The notes: generated from the sequence alone by a model not told the origin. DNA of 29,769 bases from an uncultured Blautia sp. (GCA_934437695.1 CAKSAW010000006.1:1-29769); one strand, 5' to 3'; numbered from the stretch's first letter, positions 8,564-17,232 are shown. Numbers and translations are program-made.

Positions 8564-9772
8564 TTACAGAATCTCATCGAGTTTCTCTCTGATTGCAAGA
8601 ATAAAGTCCTTGCTGTTGAGCACAGTCACATCTTTAAGAGAAGTGATCAGCGCAAGGTCTTTTGTCATCTTACCGCTCTCAATAGTCTCCAGAGTTGCTC
8701 TGTCCAGTTTGTCTGCAAATCCCATTAATTCTTTATTGCCATCCAGTTCTCCTCTTTTTCTCAGAGCACCTGTCCATGCAAAAATCGTTGCCACAGAGTT
8801 TGTAGATGTTTCTTCACCTTTCAGATGACGGTAATAATGTCTCTGTACAGTTCCGTGGGCAGCCTCATACTCATAATATCCCTGTGGAGATACAAGTACA
8901 GAAGTCATCATAGCCAAAGAACCAAATGCAGAAGAAACCATGTCACTCATAACATCTCCGTCATAATTCTTACAAGCCCAGATAAATCCACCCTCTGCCT
9001 TCATAACGCGGGCTACGATATCATCGATCAGACTGTAGAAATATTCAATACCTTCTGCCTCAAATTTATCCTTGAACTCCTTCTCATAAATCGTAGCAAA
9101 AATCTCCTTAAAACGTCCGTCATAAATCTTGGAAATCGTATCCTTACCCCCGAGCCACAGATTCTGCTTTGTATCAAGTGCATAATTAAAACAGCATCTT
9201 GCAAAGCTTGCGATAGAATCATCCAGATTGTGCATGCCCTGAAGAACACCCGGTCCCTCATAATGATGGATCAGTTCTTTTCTCTCCTGTCCGTCTGCAC
9301 CTTCAAATACCAGATAAGCATCCCCAGGTCCATCAATATACATCTCTGTGTTTTTGTATACATCACCGTAAGCGTGACGGGCGATAGTGATCGGTTTCTT
9401 CCAGTTTTTCACACATGGCTCGATTCCCTTAACTACGATAGGAGCGCGGAAAACAGTTCCATCAAGGATCGCACGGATCGTTCCGTTCGGACTCTTGTAC
9501 ATTTTCTTTAAAGTGTACTCTTCCATTCTTGCCTTATTGGGAGTGATGGTCGCACATTTAACTGCAACACCATACTTCTTGGTAGCTTCTGCTGCATCAA
9601 CAGTTACCTGGTCATCTGTCTCATTTCTGTATTCCAGACCAAGATCATAATACTCAGTATTTAAATCAATATATGGAAGGAGAAGTTCATCCTTGATGAT
9701 CTTCCAGAGTATTCTGGTCATCTCATCTCCATCCATCTCCACAAGTGGTGTCTTCATCTGAATTTTTTTCAT
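8564..9772 (-). CDS. icd: NADP-dependent isocitrate dehydrogenase (eukaryotic-type, homodimeric)
   Basis: The enzyme oxidatively decarboxylates isocitrate to 2-oxoglutarate and yields NADPH. In a fermenter its main use would be making glutamate. The 402-residue protein starts [20 protein letters not shown] and shows [50 protein letters not shown] and the cofactor-site [10 protein letters not shown]. These mark the type II, eukaryotic-like subfamily rather than the E. coli Icd type. AGGAGG lies 6 bases before the ATG. It has its own promoter with a palindrome in the spacer and converges on the ABC-F gene across a shared terminator. No aconitase or citrate synthase gene is beside it in this window. 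Confidence 0.96.
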   Translation of the reverse strand: MKKIQMKTPLVEMDGDEMTRILWKIIKDELLLPYIDLNTEYYDLGLEYRNETDDQVTVDAAEATKKYGVAVKCATITPNKARMEEYTLKKMYKSPNGTIRAILDGTVFRAPIVVKGIEPCVKNWKKPITIARHAYGDVYKNTEMYIDGPGDAYLVFEGADGQERKELIHHYEGPGVLQGMHNLDDSIASFARCCFNYALDTKQNLWLGGKDTISKIYDGRFKEIFATIYEKEFKDKFEAEGIEYFYSLIDDIVARVMKAEGGFIWACKNYDGDVMSDMVSSAFGSLAMMTSVLVSPQGYYEYEAAHGTVQRHYYRHLKGEETSTNSVATIFAWTGALRKRGELDGNKELMGFADKLDRATLETIESGKMTKDLALITSLKDVTVLNSKDFILAIREKLDEIL

Positions 9773-9822
9773 GTTAGTCCTCCTCTTTGGCTAAATATTA
9801 TAGATGTTAGAAATTAACTATC

Positions 9823-9851
9823 ATAATAGACGAAATATGACCTTTCGTCAA
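9823..9851 (-). promoter_or_regulatory. icd promoter with an internal palindrome (candidate operator)
   Basis: The -35 is TTGACG (9846-9851) and the -10 is TATTAT (9823-9828), with a 17-bp spacer. A 7-bp inverted repeat, GACGAAA...TTTCGTC (arms 9829-9835 and 9843-9849, 7-bp gap), fills the spacer and clips the -35. A protein bound there would block RNA polymerase. The regulator is unknown. Confidence 0.65.
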
Positions 9852-9891
9852 TGCTTTTGTGCAGTAAAGTGATATTTTTATAAAATACAAG

Positions 9892-10755
9892 TTACAGAGA
9901 ATGAAGTGAACAGCAACGAATACAATTGTTCAGATCAAGCTCTCCCCACCCTTGCTGGTTCTTGGGCAGTCCCATGTCTCTGGCACTTTCCTTCAGCTTC
10001 ATTTTAATCTGAACGTTCGTCAGTTCCGGGTTTTTCTCAAGCATAAGTGCAACAGCTCCTGAAACCAGAGGTGTAGACATGGAGGTTCCACTTTTGATGC
10101 CATATCCGTTATCTGCTCCCGGTGTACAGGCAAGTACGTGATTTCCAGGTGCCACCAGATCAGGCTTACAGACACATTCAAACGTAGGTCCTCGTCCGGA
10201 TATTGCTGTCCGTCCTGTAAGCAGATCACTGGAACCTACTGTAATGATCTTACGGCTGCTTCCCGGTGCAGTCACACTTCCCGGCCGAGGTCCCTGATTT
10301 CCTGCGGCTGCCACTACCACCAGCCCCTTATCCCACAGTTCTTCCACACCTCTGATCAGAATCCTGTGATCTTCAAATGTCCTGCAGGTGGTCCCAACGG
10401 AAATATTCACCACACGGATACCGTAATATCTCCTGTTCTCCAATATCCAATGGAAAGCCTTCAGAACATCCTCTTTTTTCCCGTTTCCCATTCTGTCAAG
10501 CACCTTCAGAACAATCAGATCACATTCCGGCGCAACTCCTCTGATCCGCCCGTCTGACGCCCTCCCATCACCGCCAATAATACCGCATACATGTGTTCCA
10601 TGAGAATTATCATCATACGGTCTGATACGGTGTCCTATAAAATCCTGAAATGCCCGTATCCTTCCTGTAAAATCTATATGAGGGAAAATCCCGGTATCCA
10701 GAACACAGACTCCTACATTCTTTCCTGTATAACCGGGATCATCGAAATTTTTCAT
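9892..10755 (-). CDS. Subtilisin-like serine protease (S8 family), cytoplasmic
   Basis: The protein is 287 residues from the ATG at 10755. The frame also allows a TTG one codon earlier, but GGAGG is better spaced (8 bases) for the ATG. The full subtilase triad is visible: D20 in CVLDTGIFPH, H52 in DNSHGTHVCG and S225 in KSGTSMSTP, plus the oxyanion N153 in AAAGNQGP. There is no signal peptide, no propeptide and no membrane segment, so it resembles the intracellular or AprX-like group rather than secreted subtilisins. It begins directly at the catalytic core. Substrates are unknown. The C-terminus has an unusual cysteine pair (IRCCSLHSL). It lies upstream of icd on the same strand, but icd has its own promoter. 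Confidence 0.9.
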   Translation of the reverse strand: MKNFDDPGYTGKNVGVCVLDTGIFPHIDFTGRIRAFQDFIGHRIRPYDDNSHGTHVCGIIGGDGRASDGRIRGVAPECDLIVLKVLDRMGNGKKEDVLKAFHWILENRRYYGIRVVNISVGTTCRTFEDHRILIRGVEELWDKGLVVVAAAGNQGPRPGSVTAPGSSRKIITVGSSDLLTGRTAISGRGPTFECVCKPDLVAPGNHVLACTPGADNGYGIKSGTSMSTPLVSGAVALMLEKNPELTNVQIKMKLKESARDMGLPKNQQGWGELDLNNCIRCCSLHSL

Positions 10756-10842
10756 CAAAAAATCCTCCGGATCTCTGAGTAATACAATCTTACTTTAAGT
10801 TATTCGGAGGATTCTGTTATATTTACATTTTTTATAAATCTT

Positions 10843-10870
10843 TTGCCCCTGATATCATATAATGTATAAA
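10843..10870 (+). promoter_or_regulatory. Possible promoter of the 55-aa membrane protein gene
   Basis: The elements are TTGCCC (10843-10848) and TATAAA (10865-10870), with a 16-bp spacer. They match the consensus only partly. The leader would be about 70 nt and contains short palindromic runs around a CTGATGATCAG core. Confidence 0.3.
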
Positions 10871-10946
10871 ACTTCCTCTGTTTGCAGATACTTCTCATAT
10901 TCAGAAATCTGATGATCAGAATCTGCATAATATAAGGAGATAACAT

Positions 10947-11114
10947 ATGACTATATTATTATTTATACTTGTATTCCTGCTCTTTCAGACTTTCATCCTG
11001 CTATGCTGTGCAGCTGCGGGAAACGATGCGGCTTCTCAGGAAATCTCAGACCAGGAACAGCTGGAATTTATCCGGGAATGGAAAAAGTCACATGAATACA
11101 ATTCAGGAAAATAG
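10947..11114 (+). CDS. Small single-pass membrane protein, unknown function
   Basis: This is a 55-residue open frame with ATG at 10947 and TAG at 11112-11114. AAGGAGA lies 6 bases upstream, a good ribosome site. The first ~23 residues form one hydrophobic helix (MTILLFILVFLLFQTFILL then CCAAAG). A short acidic, glutamine-rich and finally basic tail (QEQLEFIREWKK) follows. There is no lipobox in normal position, so it is probably anchored with the tail inside or outside the cell rather than lipidated. It sits alone between the divergent subtilase gene and the convergent methyltransferase gene, and its stop codon touches a shared terminator stem. I do not recognise a family. The ribosome site, terminator and membrane-peptide pattern argue that it is real. 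Confidence 0.65.
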   Translation: MTILLFILVFLLFQTFILLCCAAAGNDAASQEISDQEQLEFIREWKKSHEYNSGK

Positions 11115-11148
11115 CAGGATGCCGGAGAACTATCTCCCGGCACCCTGC
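11114..11148. terminator. Shared bidirectional stem-loop between convergent genes
   Basis: GCAGG-TGCCGG-AGA pairs with TCT-CCGGCA-CCTGC (one mismatch, one bulge) around a 4-nt loop. The stem begins on the last base of the small membrane protein stop and overlaps the last codons of the methyltransferase gene. On the minus strand TATTTT follows. On the plus strand there is no T run, so it is a better terminator for the methyltransferase side. Confidence 0.6.
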
Positions 11149-11879
11149 ATTACATAACAATCATAGCGTATCGCCTTTCCTTTTAATGTATAAGAAGGCT
11201 CTCTTCCATCAAGGCATACGCTTTTTAAAGGGCGTTTTACAATGATCTTGGACGGGCTGGCTTTAATAGCAGCATCAAAAAGCTCTTTTTCCCCGGAACA
11301 CGGAGGTTCAAGCTTCTGTATCAGTTGAAGTTTCTTGTTGATCAGACCAGACTTCTGTCTTTCCGGGAACATTGGATCCAGATAGATCACATCTACAGGA
11401 TCCATAAGCTTTGACAGACATTCCACACTGTTATCCTCCACCAGTTTCATCCTTGACGCAATATCTTTTAATACAGGATGCTTTTTTGCACGACGAAGTG
11501 CATCTTTAAGAAGTGCTGCGATCACAGGATTCTGTTCATACAATGTCACTTCATAACCATATGCCGCCAGAAGAAAACCATCTTCCCCCATACCTGCAGT
11601 GGCATCAATGGCTTTCAGGTTTTCTCCCTCAGCTTTAGCTGCACGCACCAGCATTTCATGAGAAAGTCTTCCATTGGTAACTCTGTGGAGCATCCCTTCA
11701 AAATCTCCCTGATATGTCAGTCCATATCCACTGAGAGATACTCCTTTGGAATCAAACAGAACTGTCAGATCCTTTCCAGGTTTATCTGTGATCACTACAT
11801 GATTCCTTCTTGCAAAGGATTCTGCCATTTCCCTCTGTCCGCCTTTTCCAAGGCAGACTACTACTTTATCATTCATCAT
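11130..11879 (-). CDS. rsmJ: RsmJ-type class I SAM-dependent methyltransferase
   Basis: The protein resembles E. coli RsmJ, which methylates N2 of a guanine (G1516) in 16S rRNA. Visible motifs are SAM motif I IDATAGMGEDGFLLA (91-105), the acidic motif II in VTLYEQNPVIAALL (E115), and the family-specific YLDPMFPERQKSG (166-178) and IIVKRP (212-217). Length is 249 residues from the first of two adjacent ATG codons (11879 and 11876). The gene overlaps the end of the upstream PPK2-type gene by 11 bases (ATGATGA-style junction) with only a weak GAGA site, so its translation is probably coupled. The motif match to RsmJ is good, but the exact target base in this lineage is inferred. Confidence 0.82.
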   Translation of the reverse strand: MMNDKVVVCLGKGGQREMAESFARRNHVVITDKPGKDLTVLFDSKGVSLSGYGLTYQGDFEGMLHRVTNGRLSHEMLVRAAKAEGENLKAIDATAGMGEDGFLLAAYGYEVTLYEQNPVIAALLKDALRRAKKHPVLKDIASRMKLVEDNSVECLSKLMDPVDVIYLDPMFPERQKSGLINKKLQLIQKLEPPCSGEKELFDAAIKASPSKIIVKRPLKSVCLDGREPSYTLKGKAIRYDCYVMQGAGR

Positions 11880-13353
11880 TCTCTTTTAATGCCTTTTCTA
11901 TTTCTCTGATCACGATCTTAAGAGCTTTGATACGGGCATATTTTTTGTCAACAGATTCAAGTACATGCCATGGTGCAAAAGAAGTATTTGTTTTCTGAAG
12001 CATCTCATTTACAGCCACTTCATATGCATCCCATTTCTCTCTGTTTCTCCAGTCTTCATCTGTGATCTTCCACTGCTTTTCAGGATTGTTCTGTCTTTCC
12101 TGAAAACGCTCAAGCTGAGTGTCTTTATCAATCTGTACCCAGAATTTTATGATTACAGCGCCCCAGTCTTTAAGCTCTTTTTCAAATTCATTCATTTCAT
12201 TGTAGGCTCGTTTCCAGTCATTCTCACTGCAGAAACCTTCCAGACGTTCTACCATCACTCTGCCGTACCAGGTTCTGTCAAAAATAGCGATATGTCCGTC
12301 TTTCGGAAGTCTTGTCCAGAAACGCCACAGATAATGTCTGGCCTTCTCATGAGGCTCCGGACTTGCAATAGGATGTACTTCATAACCCCGGGGATCCAAA
12401 GCTTCTGTGATACGCTTAATATTTCCGCCCTTTCCCGCTGCATCCCAGCCTTCATAAGTGATGATCACAGGAATCCGTTTCCTGTATAATTTATTATGAA
12501 GATCCCCCAGCCTGCTCTGAAGTCTCTTCAGTTCTGCCTTATATTCCTCATCATCTATCATCTTATCATTCAGATCAATATCTTCCAGATGTGGGATCTG
12601 CTCAAGAGGAAATACATTCTGAAGGATTGGAACAGAATGTGCCTGGTTCTGCATGGCAACCTCTATGTTACTTACCATTGTCTCCAGGACCTGAAGCTCT
12701 GCCCATTTTCTGTCACTGGCATCTATGATATACCATGGTGCGGAAGAAGCATTTGTATCAGAAATATACTGAGAAAATACTCTCTCACATTTTTTGTAAT
12801 GCTCATTCTGCCATTTGTCAAAATCTGATACCCGCCATTTTGTGTCCTTATGATCCAGAAGTGCTTTCTCACGCCGCTTCTGTTCATCTTTATTAATCTG
12901 CATGAAAAATTTCAGCACCAGATAACCATTGTCTGTGAGCTGTCTCTCAAAACGGCGGATACTATTGATCCGCTGTGTGTAACCCTCACCTTCAATCTTG
13001 CCGGACAGACAGTCTTTACAGGTCTGCTCCATCCATCCAGAATCCAGAAATGTAAATTTCCCGGCTTCGGGAATCTGTTTAAAATACCGGTACAGGAAAG
13101 GATATCTCTGTTCTTCTGCTGTCGGAGCTGACATAGTGGCAACCTTGAAAAAACGCGGATCAATGTTCTTGATAACCTTCCCGATCGTACTGCCCTTCCC
13201 GGAAGATCCCCATCCTTCAAAGAGTACGATCACCGGTATCTTATGATCTTTGATCTTCATCTGAAAATCATAGAGCTGGCTTCTTGCTGTCTGAAGACGC
13301 ATCTTGATTTCTTCTTTTTCCGGCACATGCGCCGGTGTCCAGGTTGTAAGCAT
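11869..13353 (-). CDS. Two-domain PPK2-family polyphosphate:AMP phosphotransferase
   Basis: The protein is 494 residues with two tandem PPK2 domains, the layout of polyphosphate:AMP phosphotransferases (class II PPK2). These use polyphosphate to turn AMP into ADP. The N-terminal half has a Walker A-like EGWGSSGKG (46-54), but its lid region reads LDSGWMEQTCKD, so it lacks the usual DRxWYxR. The C-terminal half has EGWDAAGKGG (301-310) and the intact lid FDRTWYGRVMVER (358-370), so it should hold the active site. AGGAGG lies 7 bases before the ATG. The gene overlaps the RsmJ-type methyltransferase gene by 11 bases. No ppk1 or exopolyphosphatase gene is in this window. Substrate choice (AMP versus other NMP) is inferred from architecture. 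Confidence 0.9.
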   Translation of the reverse strand: MLTTWTPAHVPEKEEIKMRLQTARSQLYDFQMKIKDHKIPVIVLFEGWGSSGKGSTIGKVIKNIDPRFFKVATMSAPTAEEQRYPFLYRYFKQIPEAGKFTFLDSGWMEQTCKDCLSGKIEGEGYTQRINSIRRFERQLTDNGYLVLKFFMQINKDEQKRREKALLDHKDTKWRVSDFDKWQNEHYKKCERVFSQYISDTNASSAPWYIIDASDRKWAELQVLETMVSNIEVAMQNQAHSVPILQNVFPLEQIPHLEDIDLNDKMIDDEEYKAELKRLQSRLGDLHNKLYRKRIPVIITYEGWDAAGKGGNIKRITEALDPRGYEVHPIASPEPHEKARHYLWRFWTRLPKDGHIAIFDRTWYGRVMVERLEGFCSENDWKRAYNEMNEFEKELKDWGAVIIKFWVQIDKDTQLERFQERQNNPEKQWKITDEDWRNREKWDAYEVAVNEMLQKTNTSFAPWHVLESVDKKYARIKALKIVIREIEKALKENDE

Positions 13354-13420
13354 TATTGGTCCTCCTTTTATTTATTGATTTCTTTTTCATTGATAAAACA
13401 TCTCTGATTCAGTTAAGATA

Positions 13421-13449
13421 ATAATAACATGAAAAACGTTTATCGTAAA
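13421..13449 (-). promoter_or_regulatory. Probable promoter of the PPK2-type gene
   Basis: The elements are TTTACG (13444-13449) and TATTAT (13421-13426) with a 17-bp spacer, in the 154-bp gap after glmS. The match to consensus is moderate. Confidence 0.4.
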
Positions 13450-13507
13450 GGTTGTGAAAACATGAAACCATATGATAAAACCATATAGAAAGACCAAATA
13501 ATTTCAT

Positions 13508-15349
13508 TTATTCTACAGTTACACTCTTAGCCAGATTTCTTGGTTTATCTACATCCAGACCCTTGGCTACACTGACATAATATCCCAGCAGCTGCAGTGG
13601 AATAACTGCCAGTGAAGTTGCAAAGTGTGAATCTGTTTTGGGAATATATACTGTGAAATCCGCTGTATCTTCTATATTGTAGTGTCCGTATGTGGTAAGC
13701 CCCATCAGGTATGCACCACGGCTCTTACATTCCACCATATTTGAGACAGTTTTCTCATAAAGATGATCCTGTGTAAGGATACCGATCACCAGAGTTCCAT
13801 CTTCAATCAGAGAGATCGTACCATGCTTAAGCTCTCCTGCGGCGTATGCTTCTGTATGCACATAGCTAACCTCTTTCATCTTGAGACTACCCTCCAGACT
13901 GATGGCATAATCAATGCCACGGCCAATGAAGAAAGCATCTTTTGCATTTGCCTGCTTTGCAGCAAACCACTGGATACGTTCTTTGTCATCCTCGATGATC
14001 TTGGCAATCTTATCCGGAAGTGTTTTCAGTTCTGCGATCAGCTCCTGATATTTCTCTTCTGTAAGCTGCTCTCTTACTTTTCCAAACTGTACTGCCAGTG
14101 TATAGGCTGCAATAAGCTGAGTGCTGTATGCCTTGGTGGTGGCCACTGAAATCTCCGGACCTGCAAGAGTGTAGAAAACATTGTCCGCCTCTCTGGCAAT
14201 AGAAGATCCTACTACATTGACGATTCCCAGTGTACGGATACCTCTCTGTTTTGCTTCACGAAGTGCTGCAAGACTGTCTGCAGTCTCTCCTGACTGACTG
14301 ATAATGATCACAAGTCCGTCTGGATCCAGGATCGGATTTCTGTAACGGAACTCAGATGCCAGTTCTACACGTACCGGGATTCTCGTCAGATCTTCTATTA
14401 CATACTGAGCTGCCATTCCCACATGGTAAGCAGAACCGCAGGCTACAATGTAGATTTGGCTGATCTTTTTGATCTCGTCCTCTGTAAGGCCTACTTCCGA
14501 AAGGTCGATGTTATCGTCCTTAAGTACGGAATTTAAGGTATCGCGGACTGCTTTTGGCTGTTCATGGATTTCCTTCATCATGAAATGCTCGAAGCCTGCT
14601 TTTTCTGCTGCCTCTGCATCCCATTCGATCGTTTTAGGCTCTTTCTGGATCTCGTCGCCGTCCAGATTGTAGAAAGTAATCTCCCCTTTTCTGACGCGGG
14701 CCATCTCCAGATTTCCAATATAGTATACATTTCTGGTGTATTTCAGGATTGCCGGAACATCAGATGCAATATATGATTCACCATTCTCCACCCCAAGAAT
14801 CATAGGGCTGTCTTTTCTTGCCACATAGATTTCCCCGGGATAATCCTTAAACATGATTGCAAGCGCATAGGAACCACGGATACGGACCATTGCATGGTTG
14901 ATGGCATCTACCGGTGTGCCAAGATATTTCTTATAATAATAGTCTACCAGCTTGACAGCCACTTCTGTGTCTGTAGATGAGTAAAACTCATAACCATTGC
15001 GGATAAGCTTATCTTTCAGTTCCTGATAGTTTTCAATAATTCCATTATGAACAGCTACCACATTTCCATCATCACTCATGTGAGGATGAGCATTTGTCTC
15101 TGAGGGTTCTCCGTGTGTCGCCCATCTGGTATGCCCTATACCACATGTTCCTGGTACGGATTCTCCATCACTGGTCTTGTCTGCAAGAACTTTCAGGCGT
15201 CCTTTTGCTTTAATGATCTCTGTATCTCCTTCGCCGTCACGAACTGCAAGCCCTGCCGAGTCATATCCTCTGTATTCAAGCCTGGACAGGCCATATAATA
15301 AAATCGGTGCTGCCTGATGATTACCTGTAAATCCTACAATTCCACACAT
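13508..15349 (-). CDS. glmS: Glutamine-fructose-6-phosphate aminotransferase (isomerizing)
   Basis: The enzyme makes glucosamine-6-phosphate from fructose-6-phosphate and glutamine, the first step to UDP-GlcNAc for peptidoglycan. The 613-residue protein starts MCGIVGFTGN with the N-terminal nucleophile Cys2. Its glutaminase domain shows LEYRGYDSAGLAV, GIGHTRWATHG and VHNGIIENYQELK. Two SIS sugar isomerase domains follow (IISQSGETADSLAALREA; EGSLKMKEVSYVHTEAYAAG) and the standard end DKPRNLAKSVTVE is present. GGGAGGA lies about 12 bases before the ATG, somewhat far. I looked for the glmS ribozyme core known from many Firmicutes in the ~180-bp leader and did not find it. Instead the promoter lies within a long inverted repeat. 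Confidence 0.97.
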   Translation of the reverse strand: MCGIVGFTGNHQAAPILLYGLSRLEYRGYDSAGLAVRDGEGDTEIIKAKGRLKVLADKTSDGESVPGTCGIGHTRWATHGEPSETNAHPHMSDDGNVVAVHNGIIENYQELKDKLIRNGYEFYSSTDTEVAVKLVDYYYKKYLGTPVDAINHAMVRIRGSYALAIMFKDYPGEIYVARKDSPMILGVENGESYIASDVPAILKYTRNVYYIGNLEMARVRKGEITFYNLDGDEIQKEPKTIEWDAEAAEKAGFEHFMMKEIHEQPKAVRDTLNSVLKDDNIDLSEVGLTEDEIKKISQIYIVACGSAYHVGMAAQYVIEDLTRIPVRVELASEFRYRNPILDPDGLVIIISQSGETADSLAALREAKQRGIRTLGIVNVVGSSIAREADNVFYTLAGPEISVATTKAYSTQLIAAYTLAVQFGKVREQLTEEKYQELIAELKTLPDKIAKIIEDDKERIQWFAAKQANAKDAFFIGRGIDYAISLEGSLKMKEVSYVHTEAYAAGELKHGTISLIEDGTLVIGILTQDHLYEKTVSNMVECKSRGAYLMGLTTYGHYNIEDTADFTVYIPKTDSHFATSLAVIPLQLLGYYVSVAKGLDVDKPRNLAKSVTVE

Positions 15350-15415
15350 TTAATATTTGTTCCTCCCATACTTCCCCGGAATTTACGGCATTTCAGAAAA
15401 ATACCATAAATAAAA

Positions 15416-15491
15416 TTTCAGGGGTTTTCTTTGTCATATCGTGTCCCATTGTATCACCATGTTCCATGTATGACAAGAAAATCCCCTGAAA
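15416..15491. repeat. Long inverted repeat (23-bp arms) upstream of glmS
   Basis: Arms 15416-15438 and 15469-15491 match at 20 of 23 positions once inverted (TTTCAGGGG core), around a 30-nt loop. On the minus strand the right-hand arm is followed by ATTTTATTT, so it could end transcription of the upstream transglutaminase-like gene. It also encloses the -35 and -10 of glmS. Confidence 0.75.
15448..15476 (-). promoter_or_regulatory. glmS promoter inside the inverted repeat
   Basis: The -35 is TTGTCA (15471-15476, within one arm) and the -10 is TACAAT (15448-15453, within the loop), with a 17-bp spacer. Each hexamer matches the consensus at 5 of 6 positions. The transcript would start near 15441, just before the second arm, so the long hairpin itself cannot form in mRNA started here. 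Confidence 0.6.
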
Positions 15492-15532
15492 CTTTGCTCT
15501 CTGTTTTTATGAAAGTACTTTCGGCATCATCC

Positions 15533-17158
15533 TTATTTTACTTTCTGTTTCTTTACTGTGGACCATCCGCTGTATACTTTTTTACCATTCTCATCGTATC
15601 TGAAGGATCTGATCCTGTAATAATATGTTCTTCCTTTTTTCAGTTTTGTGTTTGTATATTTTGTGATTGAACCGGATTTGATCACCGCTGCTCTTACATA
15701 GGAATTCGTAGTGCCTGTACGGCGATAGATCTCATATCCTTGTGCTCCTCTGGATTTCTTCCAGGTCAGCATAAGTCTGCCTGCTTTCTTGTTTGAAATA
15801 CCTGTGATTGATGTTTTTGCAGGTTTTGCAGTCAGATCATCTACAGAATACTCTTCCTGTGTCATCAGAAGAACGGAATTATCCCTTGTTCCATATAATT
15901 GCTTTGTAGCCTTATCATATGCAAAATATATATTTGCAGCATCTGTGGCATATGTATATCCTTTGGAAATATTTCCGGAAATCGGAGTATCCAGAAACAG
16001 TCCACCGTCTTCGCCAGCTGTTCCATCATCACTATTTGTAATATCTGCCATGTAATATCTGCCATTATTTGCCACAATATTCCACATATGAGGTCCTGCG
16101 CCTGTACCACCATTCATCGTACCTGTAACAGTATAGCAGGTGATATCACTGAGGTCACAAAGATACTGAAATGCCTTGGAATAGCCTTCACAGACTACAT
16201 TGGTGCTGTCATCTCCGTCAAACACATAGATCAGCTGCCACGGATCTCCATATCCGTCCCAGTCTGCTGCCTCATCATTATATGATGTCAGATAACAGAT
16301 CATTTCTTTGTAACCATACAGCTTCTCTGTTTCTGTATAGCCCTGAAATTCCTTTACGATCAGCTTTGCATTCTCTGCTGCATTTCTGGCAAGCTGTACA
16401 ATTTTGGCATTTACTGTATATTTACCTGAGGAATAGCTGCTGATCACAGGCATGGATACAGAAATGTTTTTGATCCTTACAGTTGTTCTGTTTCCAACAG
16501 TTGTAGTAGTGTAGCTATACTGCCACATGGTATATGCAGTTTTCTCATACCAGTACAATTCATATGGACAGTCTGCCAACAGGCAGTTGATGATCTTCGA
16601 AGTATTCAGTGTATTAAAATGCGAAGAAACTTCTTTGTCAAGTGCCTTACCGCTTGCTGTTGTCTGCCAGGTAAGACCGAGATCTGCGCTGATACTAAGC
16701 TTGGTTGAACCACCCTTAGCTGCCACTGCGCTGACCTTGCTCTTAAGTTCCTCGTATACTGCCTGCTGTACCCCGCTTAATGCATCCTCTGCCACAGATT
16801 TTCCAGGCTGCACAGACAAGTCCTGTCCATACAAGATACCATTCAGATATTCTTCCAGAAGCTGGCTGTTATCCGGAATATTGTCTGCATCAGGTAAGAT
16901 ACTCTCTGTAATAACGTTCGCTTCATCCGAATCCTTTTCATCTGAATCTGATTCATCCGAAACACCAGCCTCTGTATCTGATGTGATCTCCGCACTGTCT
17001 GCTGTTTCTGACATTACACCAAGCTCTGCAACATCCTCTGAATCAAATTCACAGACTGTACCATCAGTGAAATCTGCAGCTGCAGCAGGTGATACTGTGA
17101 TCCCTGCAGCAAGGATCAGACTCATTCCCAGACTTATAAAATTTTTTCTTTTGTACAT
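15533..17158 (-). CDS. Secreted transglutaminase-like cysteine protein with C-terminal FN3 domain
   Basis: The protein is 541 residues with a Sec signal peptide (hydrophobic 8-25, likely cleavage after PAAAA near 27-28). An acidic Ser/Asp/Glu linker spans about 35-90, followed by a middle region without recognisable motif. A transglutaminase-like fold spans about 260-415 with a plausible triad: C323 (VVCEGYSKAFQYL), H357 (GPHMWNIV) and D372 (YYMADITNS). One fibronectin type III domain spans about 447-540 (LTWKKSRGAQGYEIYRRTG, then YYYRIRSFRY). Such proteins in gut Clostridia act outside the cell as peptidases or crosslinkers. There is no LPXTG or membrane anchor, so it is probably released. 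AAGGAG lies 10 bases before the ATG. The 87-aa gene is just upstream on the same strand. The substrate is unknown. Confidence 0.88.
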   Translation of the reverse strand: MYKRKNFISLGMSLILAAGITVSPAAAADFTDGTVCEFDSEDVAELGVMSETADSAEITSDTEAGVSDESDSDEKDSDEANVITESILPDADNIPDNSQLLEEYLNGILYGQDLSVQPGKSVAEDALSGVQQAVYEELKSKVSAVAAKGGSTKLSISADLGLTWQTTASGKALDKEVSSHFNTLNTSKIINCLLADCPYELYWYEKTAYTMWQYSYTTTTVGNRTTVRIKNISVSMPVISSYSSGKYTVNAKIVQLARNAAENAKLIVKEFQGYTETEKLYGYKEMICYLTSYNDEAADWDGYGDPWQLIYVFDGDDSTNVVCEGYSKAFQYLCDLSDITCYTVTGTMNGGTGAGPHMWNIVANNGRYYMADITNSDDGTAGEDGGLFLDTPISGNISKGYTYATDAANIYFAYDKATKQLYGTRDNSVLLMTQEEYSVDDLTAKPAKTSITGISNKKAGRLMLTWKKSRGAQGYEIYRRTGTTNSYVRAAVIKSGSITKYTNTKLKKGRTYYYRIRSFRYDENGKKVYSGWSTVKKQKVK

Positions 17159-17195
17159 ATCCTGTTTTCTCCTTATCTGCCTCGTTTATACTATT

Positions 17196-17224
17196 ACAAT
17201 ACTTGATTTTGGCAGATAAAACAA
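17196..17224 (-). promoter_or_regulatory. Possible promoter of the transglutaminase-like gene
   Basis: The elements are TTGTTT (17219-17224) and TATTGT (17196-17201) with a 17-bp spacer, in the 74-bp gap after the 87-aa gene. The match is weak, so read-through from upstream is possible. Confidence 0.35.
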
Positions 17225-17232
17225 GACATATT

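Noticed and set aside
15350..15532. glmS ribozyme in the glmS leader
   Set aside because: I looked for the conserved ribozyme core on the minus strand and found only an inverted repeat and a promoter.
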